Below are positions 16,995-24,557 of a stretch of DNA of 32,235 nt, in pieces (position 1 is the stretch's first letter; each line of letters begins with the position of its first letter). The DNA is from a virus. Location of the stretch: IMG/VR virus record IMGVR_UViG_3300030389_000247, positions 1-32,235 of that record. One strand, given 5' to 3'. Both the position numbers and the translations under genes were made by a program. Under the pieces are notes generated by a model. The model was not told the DNA's origin. It did not search any database and worked only from the letters and a program-made list of their open reading frames with translations.

Positions 16995-17899
16995 TATACT
17001 ACTTCTTTATCATCAATCTGCACAAACGAATCGACTGTTTCTGCATCATCAGGTGATAGACTTGAATTAACATTCTCATCCCACTTACTTAATATATAAG
17101 CATTATGATTCTCAATCCAAGAGATGAAGTCACTAAAAGTTTTTTGATCATCTTCTGATACACTCAAACTCTTAGTCATATCCATAGCTACCTTTGGAAC
17201 ATAAAACTTTTCTCCATTAGGTATGCTTCTAGCATCACCTACTGCAGTTATTGTATGTTGCACAGGCAACTTCCTAGCCTTAGATAGTTCTGTAAATGGA
17301 CTACCTACAATCTTAAATGCTTCACGATTATCTATCTCCCAAATAAAAGGAACATTAGTTACTTCATCAAGATTGCCATCTATCTCTGTCTTAACATTCT
17401 TAATAGAAATTAATCCAAAGATAACTCTGACTCTTTTTATTTGCTTAATAAGAGTCTGCATATCTGCAGATAAAGATTTAAAGTCTTTAATATATCCACT
17501 AGGTTTACCACAATTAAATGTGCCTTGTGTATCTTTTAAATCTACATTAAGATTATCTGCCATTATAGTCTTATGATATGTACCCTGAGGCTCACCCTGC
17601 TTTGCATTAGGGTTCTTTACAAACTTCTTATACATAAAACGTTGCATAAAAGGTCTGATAGTTACCTCTTCACCATAGTATGCAGTATCCTCAGGTACAT
17701 CTAACTTATAAGAACCTGCCTTTATTTTTACTACAGTCTCTATTTCATCACCAACCTGCTTCTCTCCCATGATTGGTTTATGTTGTAGTTTTAATCTAGC
17801 TAGAGTACTAGACTTTTTATCAGATGATTCTCCTGCTATACCCATAGCTTTAGCCATTGCAGAATAATTATCTGTATTGATAGTAACAATATCATTCAT
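16994..17899 (-). CDS. Candidate single-stranded DNA-binding protein
   Basis: A 301-residue protein that I do not recognise by sequence. It lies between the DNA polymerase and the exonuclease, where T7-like phages often carry the ssDNA-binding protein (gp2.5). The centre looks beta-rich (VTIRPFMQRFMYKKF, RVRVIFGLISIKNVK, VPFIWEIDN) and the C-terminal 25 residues are acidic, as in proteins that recruit polymerase and helicase. Opposed to this, it is longer than typical SSBs and I see no canonical OB-fold signature. A good AAGGAAGG ribosome binding site precedes the ATG, consistent with high expression. The call rests on context and the acidic tail. Confidence 0.5.
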   Translation of the reverse strand: MNDIVTINTDNYSAMAKAMGIAGESSDKKSSTLARLKLQHKPIMGEKQVGDEIETVVKIKAGSYKLDVPEDTAYYGEEVTIRPFMQRFMYKKFVKNPNAKQGEPQGTYHKTIMADNLNVDLKDTQGTFNCGKPSGYIKDFKSLSADMQTLIKQIKRVRVIFGLISIKNVKTEIDGNLDEVTNVPFIWEIDNREAFKIVGSPFTELSKARKLPVQHTITAVGDARSIPNGEKFYVPKVAMDMTKSLSVSEDDQKTFSDFISWIENHNAYILSKWDENVNSSLSPDDAETVDSFVQIDDKEVV

Positions 17900-17936
17900 A
17901 ATTTTTACCTTCCTTTCTTAAAGATTATTTGTTATA

Positions 17937-19955
17937 TCATATTATGTCTTTTGTGTCAAGCCAATTCTTACCTATTTTCATATCTAATGTTAATGGCACA
18001 TTAAAATCAATACTGAACTGACTATCTATTATCTGTTTCATGTTAGCATTAACAGTCTTCAACATAAATACCACCTTCTGTTTTTCATCAGGATGTATAT
18101 CAATAACTATTGAATCATGAACAGTATTCACAATACAAGATTGTAAATCTTTTAATCTTTTTTCTATTTCAATAAGTATAACAGGCACTATATCTGCAGT
18201 AGCAAAACTTTGTACAGGATAATTTTTTATCTGTGTAAAGTGTGATACCTTACCATTACCATATCTTTGTACATTACTAAATGCAAACTCTCTACCTGAT
18301 GGTGTCTTTATCTTACGTGTATTCAGAGCTTCTTGAGCCAATCTGGTGTGCCATAAGTTGACTTCCTTGTATTTTTCTGTGAAGTGTTTATAGTACGTTG
18401 CCTGTGCAGACGATCTGCCAAAGCCTGTTGCTCCATATAACGGAGCAAACGTGTGTGCTTTCGCCTCTTGACGAGTAGTAGGCTCACCTGCATCACTAAT
18501 AACACGAGCAGTATAACTATGCACATCAAATCCATCTTCAATCTCCTTCATTGCTATTTTATCTTGTGACAGAAAAGCTGCAGTTCTAAATTCTAACTGA
18601 GCAAAGTCTGCCTCTAATATCTCTCCATCTTCCCAACGAGAAACAAATACTTTTTTTACAGGAAATGTACCACCTCTAGGCATATTCTGCATATTAGGGT
18701 CTGCTCCACTAAATCTACCTGTGGCAGTTCTATGTTGCAACAACCTTACATGAAGTAATCCATCAGGTTTTACATATCCCTCTATGCCCTCGACAAAAGA
18801 AGACAAGTACGTGTCTAATGCAGATAGTCTTTGTATATCTTTTAAGAAAGACATAGCCTGTGTCATGTGTCTATCTTTTGCCACATTGTAAAGTGTATCT
18901 AAATTAGTTTTACTAACTGTAAATCCATGAGCACTAACCCACTTTGAATTAGGTGCAGAAAATTTTAATCCTGCAATGTGTTTAGTAGGAATAAATTTAT
19001 ATCCTTGTCCACCACAATGTGAACAAGTGCTAGGCTTGGCAAAAGGTTGTCCATTCTTTTTAATCTTTCTGACCTGTCCTGTGCCTCTACAATTTAAACA
19101 TTGCATAGCTTCTGTTTTATACAAGATAGTAGAGTTATATGCTATTGCGTTTTTAAAATGCTTGGGTAACATATTAGGATGAAAAGAGTTACCCCATAGA
19201 GCTTTATCTTTAGGCTTTCTACTATAGATAACCCAAGACATTTGTTCAGGACTGTTCAGATTAATAGGTGTATCACCCATAAGTTCTTTCACTTGTTTAG
19301 TTAAACGTTCTTCAATCTCTAACTTCTCTTGTTCAAATTCTTCTTTAACCTCTCGTAACTTATCTTGATCTACTTTAAATCCATTACGATATATCTTGGC
19401 TAATGTGACTGCTACTTTATTTGTAAGTATAACTGACTCCATAAGTCCTGCATACTCTTGTGTATTTAATTTCTTATATTGCACATTGCATAGTTCTTGT
19501 GTAGCTTTTAAATCTGCAGTTAAGTATTCTGCTAATTCATCTTTTGGTATTTCATCAACACCCTTACCCTCTGCAAAATATTTCTTCAACGTGTCTTGCT
19601 TTTGAGTTTCTAATTTATATCTCTCTGCACAAGCCTCAAGAGATAGAGGTTCTTTGACTCCTCTCTGCATTATATATTCTGCTAACATGGTATCAAATAC
19701 CACACCATCATATTTAAACCCACACTCCCACAACCACATCAAATCGTAGGCTATATTATGTCCTATTAAAACTGTAGCTTTGTCCAACATCTCTTGTATA
19801 TTAGATGAGCTTTCTGCCATATCATAGATATATGTATTAGCATGATCATCTCTAATACCTACCATAACTAATTTATTAGTAGGTTCAAAAGGATCAAGGT
19901 GCATCTTGCCATTCTTTTTGGTTACTGTATTCTCTACATCAAGTATTAGTTTCAT
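17937..19955 (-). CDS. Family A DNA polymerase with DnaJ-type zinc insert
   Basis: A 672-residue replicative polymerase. The N-terminal 3'-5' exonuclease has D6-V-E8 (LDVEN), LIGHNIAYDL and YLTADLKAT. Polymerase motif A is LEADFAQLEFR (D450), motif B is RQEAKAHTFAPLYG with K499, F503 and Y507, motif C is VHDSIVIDI (H613, D614). F503 matches E. coli Pol I F762. Motif C has Ser615 where Pol I and T7 have Glu. Between the exonuclease and palm lies an insert with two CxxCxGxG units (C286-x-x-C289 and C311-x-x-C314), the zinc-binding repeat of DnaJ. From memory, phage HMO-2011 has such a polymerase. There is no 5' nuclease domain. It overlaps the endonuclease VII gene by 17 bases. Confidence 0.95.
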   Translation of the reverse strand: MKLILDVENTVTKKNGKMHLDPFEPTNKLVMVGIRDDHANTYIYDMAESSSNIQEMLDKATVLIGHNIAYDLMWLWECGFKYDGVVFDTMLAEYIMQRGVKEPLSLEACAERYKLETQKQDTLKKYFAEGKGVDEIPKDELAEYLTADLKATQELCNVQYKKLNTQEYAGLMESVILTNKVAVTLAKIYRNGFKVDQDKLREVKEEFEQEKLEIEERLTKQVKELMGDTPINLNSPEQMSWVIYSRKPKDKALWGNSFHPNMLPKHFKNAIAYNSTILYKTEAMQCLNCRGTGQVRKIKKNGQPFAKPSTCSHCGGQGYKFIPTKHIAGLKFSAPNSKWVSAHGFTVSKTNLDTLYNVAKDRHMTQAMSFLKDIQRLSALDTYLSSFVEGIEGYVKPDGLLHVRLLQHRTATGRFSGADPNMQNMPRGGTFPVKKVFVSRWEDGEILEADFAQLEFRTAAFLSQDKIAMKEIEDGFDVHSYTARVISDAGEPTTRQEAKAHTFAPLYGATGFGRSSAQATYYKHFTEKYKEVNLWHTRLAQEALNTRKIKTPSGREFAFSNVQRYGNGKVSHFTQIKNYPVQSFATADIVPVILIEIEKRLKDLQSCIVNTVHDSIVIDIHPDEKQKVVFMLKTVNANMKQIIDSQFSIDFNVPLTLDMKIGKNWLDTKDII

Positions 19956-20379
19956 TTATTTTCTCCTTATGATTTTCTAAATATATTATAGCTCTTTTTA
20001 AAAATTCAACACTATCAAAGAAACCACCTAAAGAACGATTACAACTATGACATAGCCATCCTCTAAATGTTTCTGATTCATGGCAATGATCTATGACCCA
20101 AGCACCATTTCTTTGTCCACCTTTTCCTGCCACCTCTGTCTCATCTTTTTTACATATTGGACATTGATAATCATTATCAGGCATACCATACTTGTGTCGC
20201 AATCTGTTTCTAACTTTACTTAAATCGTTATTACATTTCTTACACTCAGGTCTGAGAAAGTTAGCACCTGAAGATACACTAAAACTAGATAAAGGTAATT
20301 TTCTTTCACACTTGCTACAAGTTTTAGTTTCACCATCTATATGACTTAGTTCTATTTCAAACAATTCTTGTTGTGTCAT
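19939..20379 (-). CDS. Recombination endonuclease VII family (His-Me finger)
   Basis: A 146-residue protein related to T4 gp49, which cleaves Holliday junctions and other branched DNA. The core has the structural zinc pair C73-P-I-C76 and C110-HS-C113, the catalytic D97-H-C-H100 stretch in WVIDHCHESETFRGWLC, and N114 after the second pair. An extra N-terminal zinc ribbon (C21-x-x-C24, C46-x-x-C49) is typical of HNH-type proteins with this architecture. It lies between helicase and polymerase, overlapping the helicase by ATGA. A free-standing homing endonuclease is an alternative, since the fold is shared, but no intron is visible. Confidence 0.85.
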   Translation of the reverse strand: MTQQELFEIELSHIDGETKTCSKCERKLPLSSFSVSSGANFLRPECKKCNNDLSKVRNRLRHKYGMPDNDYQCPICKKDETEVAGKGGQRNGAWVIDHCHESETFRGWLCHSCNRSLGGFFDSVEFLKRAIIYLENHKEKINETNT

Positions 20380-21599
20380 GCTTGATACCTTGCAAGTTTA
20401 TAATCTAACTCACATACAATCTTACCATGCCAACCTGTAATTTTATTCTTTACAATGTTAAGATGTCTGACTGAATCTTCACTCTCTTGTCCTTCAACTG
20501 CAGGGTTCTTAGCTATAAGAATCATAACATCTGCCTCTGCTGCTTTACCTGTACGTGAGCCTTCCATCATGGCTTGGTTCAATATAACTTTACCTTCTGC
20601 CTCTGCAGATAACTGTGACATATAAAAGACTGCACAGTTGTATGCTTTACCAATCTGACGAGCATGAATAGCATTAGCTTTCAATGCTTCATCTGTTCTA
20701 GCAAATCCTTGTGTCGTAGCAAACTTATCTCCCATATCTAATACAAGAACATCAGGCTTGTATGCTTTGCACACACTCTCTACCCAATTCATATCTTTAT
20801 TTGTAGCATCTTTGAGAGACACATTATTCTCAACTTTCTTCCACAAATCTCTAGCTTGACTAGGATTATTTTTTATCTCATGCATATCCATACCTGTAGA
20901 TGCAGTTAAGTATCTAGCACCTACTCTTTTAGCCTCTTCTTCATTACAAAGTACAATACATCTAGCACCTTGACTTGCAAACCCTGATGGGGAAGCGATT
21001 AGAGAGGCATGGAAACTAGTTTTACCTGTGTTAGGTCTTGCACCTACCTCAATCAGATGACCTGAGTTCACACCCTCTAATTTGTGGATTAGAGAGGGTA
21101 TATTAAATGTCCATCTTGTAGCTAAATCATTAGCTTTCATCAATGATTCTAAACTAATATCTTCCCAATCAATATTTAAATTAGGAATGAAATCATCTCC
21201 ATAAGAATCAAGTATGTTTCTCAAAGGCTCAAGTGTGGATTGAGTACCATTAACATAGTCAAAACCAATATTAGCAATATCCTCACCCACAACTTGTTGA
21301 AACAGTTTTGATAATACTTCTTGTGCAATATCTTTACCAAGTTCATTCTCCTTTTTTAAATTAATAAATGCAGACTCGTATGCTTGTTTCTGTGCAGTAG
21401 TTAAATTAGGATTAGAAGCCAAGAACAAAGCCTGTATCTCATCAGAGGTTACAGTTCTGTCATACTGTGTCATTGCTTTATCAATAGTCTTCTTAATAAT
21501 CCTCATATCTTTACTGAACAATCTCTCAGGACACTTAGCACCCTTATGATCATCATAGAAGTCTTTATTCATTAAAGTTTTAAGTAGTGATAGTTCCAT
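20376..21599 (-). CDS. Replicative DNA helicase (DnaB/T7 gp4 type)
   Basis: A 407-residue RecA-fold hexameric helicase. The ATPase domain starts near residue 175, with Walker A G186-ARPNTGKT-S195, the following NEEEAKRVGARY helix, Walker B in DVLVLDMGDK (D288), and a sensor-like FYMSQLSAEAEG. The first 170 residues are helical, replacing the primase half of T7 gp4. It unwinds the fork ahead of the polymerase encoded two genes downstream. Its first 20 bases lie inside the primase gene, so the primase-helicase pair is split but translationally linked. Motif set and length are normal for DnaB-like phage helicases. Confidence 0.92.
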   Translation of the reverse strand: MELSLLKTLMNKDFYDDHKGAKCPERLFSKDMRIIKKTIDKAMTQYDRTVTSDEIQALFLASNPNLTTAQKQAYESAFINLKKENELGKDIAQEVLSKLFQQVVGEDIANIGFDYVNGTQSTLEPLRNILDSYGDDFIPNLNIDWEDISLESLMKANDLATRWTFNIPSLIHKLEGVNSGHLIEVGARPNTGKTSFHASLIASPSGFASQGARCIVLCNEEEAKRVGARYLTASTGMDMHEIKNNPSQARDLWKKVENNVSLKDATNKDMNWVESVCKAYKPDVLVLDMGDKFATTQGFARTDEALKANAIHARQIGKAYNCAVFYMSQLSAEAEGKVILNQAMMEGSRTGKAAEADVMILIAKNPAVEGQESEDSVRHLNIVKNKITGWHGKIVCELDYKLARYQA

Positions 21600-22359
21600 G
21601 TATTAACTCCTTTAGTTTAATTATATCATTTTCTTTTTTATATTTTAGATCGTCTTCTAATCTTAGCACTAAAACTTTATTAACACAACCTCTAAGTTCC
21701 TTTGCCATAGCAAAAGACTTATTACTAGCATCAGGGTCTAGAGCGATTATAACTGTTGAGAATTGTTTCAGATACTCTTTGTGATGTTGTGATAAAGATG
21801 TTCCTAACAAAGCAACCCCAACACACCCCTCACTATCCAACACAGAGGCACTTACGCAATCCTCAACAATTACTGCAACGTTACCCTTGCCATAAGCAAA
21901 AGGCACGTTACTGTTCCCATATCTTTTCCACTTTGGTCTGACAAAAATGCTTGTTGATCTCCCAACTGCATCAACTATCAGACCTCTGTGCTTGATAGGA
22001 AACACTATCCTCTTGTCTTTAACATCAAAGTACAAGGGAATCCTTTCATAATCTAATCCATATTCATATGCAAAACTTTTTACCTCAGGTCTGTCCATGT
22101 GAAACACAACTGAATCAGGCATCTCAAATTTTTCTTGTGCCTCTTTGTTATCTTGAAAGTGGTTAATGATATCGGCAACTGATAATCTAGTTTTCTTTGA
22201 ACCTGATACATTGCATGATGCTTTGTAACAGTTCCATATCAACTTGCCCATATTATTTGTTACTGTAAAAGTTTTGTAGCCATTGCAGTTAGGACAATCC
22301 ATTCTTTTAGTTTCTCCATTCGCAATGTCATCTGATATGTAATTTATTATACTGTTCAT
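21580..22359 (-). CDS. DNA primase (zinc-binding and TOPRIM)
   Basis: A 259-residue primase equivalent to the N-terminal half of T7 gp4. The zinc-binding domain has C22-P-N-C25 and C44/C49 (WNCYKASC), used for template recognition. The TOPRIM domain follows: E166 in VAVIVEDCVSA and D208-P-D210 in VIIALDPDASNKS, the metal-binding acidic residues for RNA primer synthesis. The first C-x-x-C is normal, while the second pair is spaced C-x4-C. It overlaps the helicase start by 20 bases and the integrase stop by ATGA. Confidence 0.9.
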   Translation of the reverse strand: MNSIINYISDDIANGETKRMDCPNCNGYKTFTVTNNMGKLIWNCYKASCNVSGSKKTRLSVADIINHFQDNKEAQEKFEMPDSVVFHMDRPEVKSFAYEYGLDYERIPLYFDVKDKRIVFPIKHRGLIVDAVGRSTSIFVRPKWKRYGNSNVPFAYGKGNVAVIVEDCVSASVLDSEGCVGVALLGTSLSQHHKEYLKQFSTVIIALDPDASNKSFAMAKELRGCVNKVLVLRLEDDLKYKKENDIIKLKELIHGTITT

Positions 22360-23264
22360 CGTGGCACATCCTTAGTGCTTTTAACATAGATTTCTCTTTT
22401 TGTCAAGGCATTTTCTGCAGAGGCATAAGTATTTTTCATGTAAGGTTTAACACTATTGGGTGTAGAATGCCCTGTGACAGACATAATCTGTGCCATAGAT
22501 ACTCCTGCCTCTACCATTTCTGTTGTGCCTGTGCGTCTTAGGTCTGCTATCCTTAACTCGTTAGGTAATCCACATTGATTCAACACTCTACGTGCTACCT
22601 TAGATAGTCTATGCAAAGTGTATGGCTCGTATGATTTACCTCTAGCAAAAGGATAAGGTGCTACCCAATCTTGAAATCCAAACTCTTCTTTCTGTTGACG
22701 TAACATCTCCAAAAGATTATCACTTACAGGTAGATGAACTAATGCTCTACGTTTAGACTGCTCTAGATTCAATACACCTATATCAAAATTTATGTTATCA
22801 AACTTTAACATTCTCATGTCACCAACTCGTTGACACCATTCATATGCCATCTGAACTATTAGTCCTAAGTTCCTGTATTCAAAGGATAAATAGCAATGAT
22901 CTAAAAATGTTTTCACTTGTTCTCGTGTCCAAGTTACCTTTCTATTGTGTGTCGTTTTACATTTAAATGTTTTGAAAGGGTTTGTTTCTGCATATCCCAT
23001 TTCATTTGCATAGGAATACATTTTCTTGGACACAGAACAAATGTGATTGGCAAAAGATATACCTCTCTTGAGCCAATGTTCGTATGCTCTTCTAGCTTTT
23101 ACACCTGTAAAGGTAGACACTCTTGACTTAGATATTTGTCTGCCATTGACAGAAGTAAATAACATTACGTTTAAAAAGTAAACATAATCTTTCTGTGTTT
23201 TATTTGCGAGTAGTTTGAAGTCTTGTGACTCTAGGTACTTCTCTTTTAATTCTAAAAGATTCAT
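22356..23264 (-). CDS. int: Tyrosine recombinase (phage integrase)
   Basis: A 302-residue site-specific recombinase. An N-terminal SAM-like DNA-binding domain (KEKYLESQDFKLLANKTQKD and on) precedes the catalytic domain: R146 in CQRVGDMRML, R243 in RIADLRRTGTTEM, H266 in SVTGHS and nucleophile Y275 in VKPYMKN. The usual His of H-x-x-R is Ala240 here. The start at 23264 has AAAGG six bases upstream; an ATG at 23270 would add two residues. The gene overlaps a small upstream reading frame by 65 bases. It suggests a capacity for lysogeny, yet no repressor or attachment site was recognised in the window; resolving multimers during replication is an alternative role. Confidence 0.9.
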   Translation of the reverse strand: MNLLELKEKYLESQDFKLLANKTQKDYVYFLNVMLFTSVNGRQISKSRVSTFTGVKARRAYEHWLKRGISFANHICSVSKKMYSYANEMGYAETNPFKTFKCKTTHNRKVTWTREQVKTFLDHCYLSFEYRNLGLIVQMAYEWCQRVGDMRMLKFDNINFDIGVLNLEQSKRRALVHLPVSDNLLEMLRQQKEEFGFQDWVAPYPFARGKSYEPYTLHRLSKVARRVLNQCGLPNELRIADLRRTGTTEMVEAGVSMAQIMSVTGHSTPNSVKPYMKNTYASAENALTKREIYVKSTKDVPR

Positions 23265-23379
23265 TATCATCCTTTCTCATATCCCATATATTAAATGTAG
23301 GTATAGTATTATCAGGAACTAAACTCTCATGCTCTCTGTCTACTATTTCTAAAAACATTTCGTAACTTTTATCTTTCAT
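23200..23379 (-). CDS. Small hypothetical protein
   Basis: A 59-residue product beginning MKDKSYEMFLEIVDREHESL, with a basic Arg/Lys-rich end. Its ATG lies 11 bases inside the previous small gene, which sets the start at 23379 rather than 23433. The last 65 bases lie in another frame within the integrase gene, a long overlap that makes the end of this protein suspect, although the earlier part fills an otherwise empty gap. No family recognised. Confidence 0.45.
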   Translation of the reverse strand: MKDKSYEMFLEIVDREHESLVPDNTIPTFNIWDMRKDDNESFRIKREVPRVTRLQTTRK

Positions 23380-23497
23380 CTTTCTTCTCTCTCTTTCTGT
23401 TATATGAACCCTTACCTTTTTTAGGTGGAACAACTTGTGTTCTCTTTCTAAGGTAAGCGAATGCCCTAGCGATAGGGTTTATCTTTTTTATATTCAC
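23369..23497 (-). CDS. Small basic protein, GTG start
   Basis: A 42-residue, strongly basic protein. The GTG start at 23497 overlaps the stop of the preceding 27-residue gene (GTGA), which argues against a longer frame beginning at 23557. INPIARAFAYLRKR, then VVPPKKGKGSYNRK recalls short basic proteins common in marine phages with a VP-x-KKGKGSY core. The charge suggests nucleic-acid or membrane binding; the function is unknown. Confidence 0.55.
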   Translation of the reverse strand: MNIKKINPIARAFAYLRKRTQVVPPKKGKGSYNRKREKKDER

Positions 23498-23577
23498 AAA
23501 CCTACTCCCATAAATCCTAGTATGAATGCCATGCAACACATACCTAATATAAACCATATTAATTCATCATTATTCAT
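23494..23577 (-). CDS. 27-residue membrane peptide
   Basis: A very short gene with a GGGGGTG ribosome binding site five bases before its ATG. After five polar residues (MNNDE) the peptide is one hydrophobic helix, LIWFILGMCCMAFILGF, ending MGVGL. The start overlaps the upstream gene's end and the stop overlaps the next gene's GTG start. Too short for family assignment; the good ribosome site and double coupling support it as a single-span membrane peptide. Confidence 0.5.
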   Translation of the reverse strand: MNNDELIWFILGMCCMAFILGFMGVGL

Positions 23578-23926
23578 GTTCACCCCCTACATCATTTGGA
23601 TCATATTTAAATCTCTTGCCATTGTAATACATATATCTACTTCTGCTAGGTGTGTGATAACCTTTCTTCAAAAAGAATGTAGGTTTTCTTTTAGCAGTTT
23701 CAAACGTAGCTACAGTTAAAACAATAGCACCTAATATAAACACATGAGCAATAGCAGTTATCCCAAACATCCACATACTACCAAAGTACATGGAGAATGC
23801 AATGCACCACATCCATGCTAACACTTGCATAATCATATGTCTAGTATTTAGGTCAGGTATATGTCGTAAGGGATTACGTTCATAGTTCATAACTGAATCC
23901 CATGTATTATAAATTAATCTTTTCAT
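23570..23926 (-). CDS. Two-span membrane protein conserved in marine phages
   Basis: A 118-residue protein. The N-terminal amphipathic part, NYERNPLRHIPDLNTRHM (14-31), leads into two hydrophobic segments (about 31-50 and 52-74) rich in Trp and Met, then a basic cytoplasmic tail ending GGEHE. I recall this pattern, N-P-L-R-x-I-P then T-R-H-M-x-x-Q-V-L-A-W-M-W, from many pelagic phage genomes. No known function; superinfection exclusion or membrane remodelling would be guesses. The start overlaps the upstream gene by four bases. Confidence 0.65.
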   Translation of the reverse strand: MKRLIYNTWDSVMNYERNPLRHIPDLNTRHMIMQVLAWMWCIAFSMYFGSMWMFGITAIAHVFILGAIVLTVATFETAKRKPTFFLKKGYHTPSRSRYMYYNGKRFKYDPNDVGGEHE

Positions 23927-24147
23927 TCGCTATTCTCCTCTATTTTAAGTTCTCCATATAAATAAATTCCAAAGTCATATCCTTGATTATAATAGTGATG
24001 GCTATTATGGGTTGACCTGATACCTTTAATCAAACCATCTGCTACACCATCTTTAAATGCTTTTAACACACCATTTGATTCTATCTGTTTATCTAAATGA
24101 TGTGCATCTATTAACTTCTGTGCTAATTGGTCTCGTTCTACACTCAT
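23923..24147 (-). CDS. Small hypothetical protein
   Basis: A 74-residue soluble protein. The centre holds two glycine-containing helical motifs, LKAFKDGVADGLIKG (28-42) and YNQGYDFGIYLYG (53-65), separated by a His-rich stretch (THNSHHYY). The G-spaced pattern loosely recalls the two half-motifs of RMF-like proteins, but the key Pro-Tyr and Trp are missing, so I do not assign it. Four-base overlaps with both neighbours support the gene. Confidence 0.5.
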   Translation of the reverse strand: MSVERDQLAQKLIDAHHLDKQIESNGVLKAFKDGVADGLIKGIRSTHNSHHYYNQGYDFGIYLYGELKIEENSE

Positions 24148-24557
24148 AATTCATCTCCTTGTTTTGGTGAAATAAAATCTAAATTAGTACCATAACTAAC
24201 TACACAATATATACTATGTTGAGGATGAAACTCTACAATAGTATATGTTTTAGTTTTTATGTTAGCATATATCTGCAAAGGTATCATAACAGGTTTCTCC
24301 TGTAATCCCTCTTTACTTCTAACTTTAGCTAGTTGTACTGCATTAAATAATAACTTTTCATTTTTATCTTGTATTGTGTACATCATCTCTTTTTCTTTTG
24401 AACACATCACAGGCTTGTCATTCCAAGTTCCTGCCATGAGTTCATTTGCTACTGCAAATATTGCATAACAATACAAAATTATTATTACTAATTTTAATGT
24501 CTTATTGAATGAATCATCAGACATAACTTCCCAATGGGGTCTAACTTTTTTAGGCAT
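24144..24557 (-). CDS. Single-span membrane-anchored protein
   Basis: A 137-residue protein with a short polar N-terminus, one hydrophobic anchor at about residues 20-38 (LKLVIIILYCYAIFAVAN), and a 95-residue outer part with three cysteines. The basic residues before the anchor predict the C-terminal domain to be periplasmic. No domain is recognised. It overlaps the methyltransferase stop by eight bases. The envelope location suggests a host-takeover or exclusion role, unproven. Confidence 0.55.
   Translation of the reverse strand: MPKKVRPHWEVMSDDSFNKTLKLVIIILYCYAIFAVANELMAGTWNDKPVMCSKEKEMMYTIQDKNEKLLFNAVQLAKVRSKEGLQEKPVMIPLQIYANIKTKTYTIVEFHPQHSIYCVVSYGTNLDFISPKQGDEL

Noticed and set aside
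18323-18541. Second minus-strand frame inside the DNA polymerase gene
   Set aside because: Alternative frame over the motif A-B region of an intact polymerase; no frameshift is needed to explain it.
22300-23300. Phage attachment site next to the integrase gene
   Set aside because: No intergenic space and no tRNA-like segment; an attP, if any, would have to lie in the gene-free region or outside the window.
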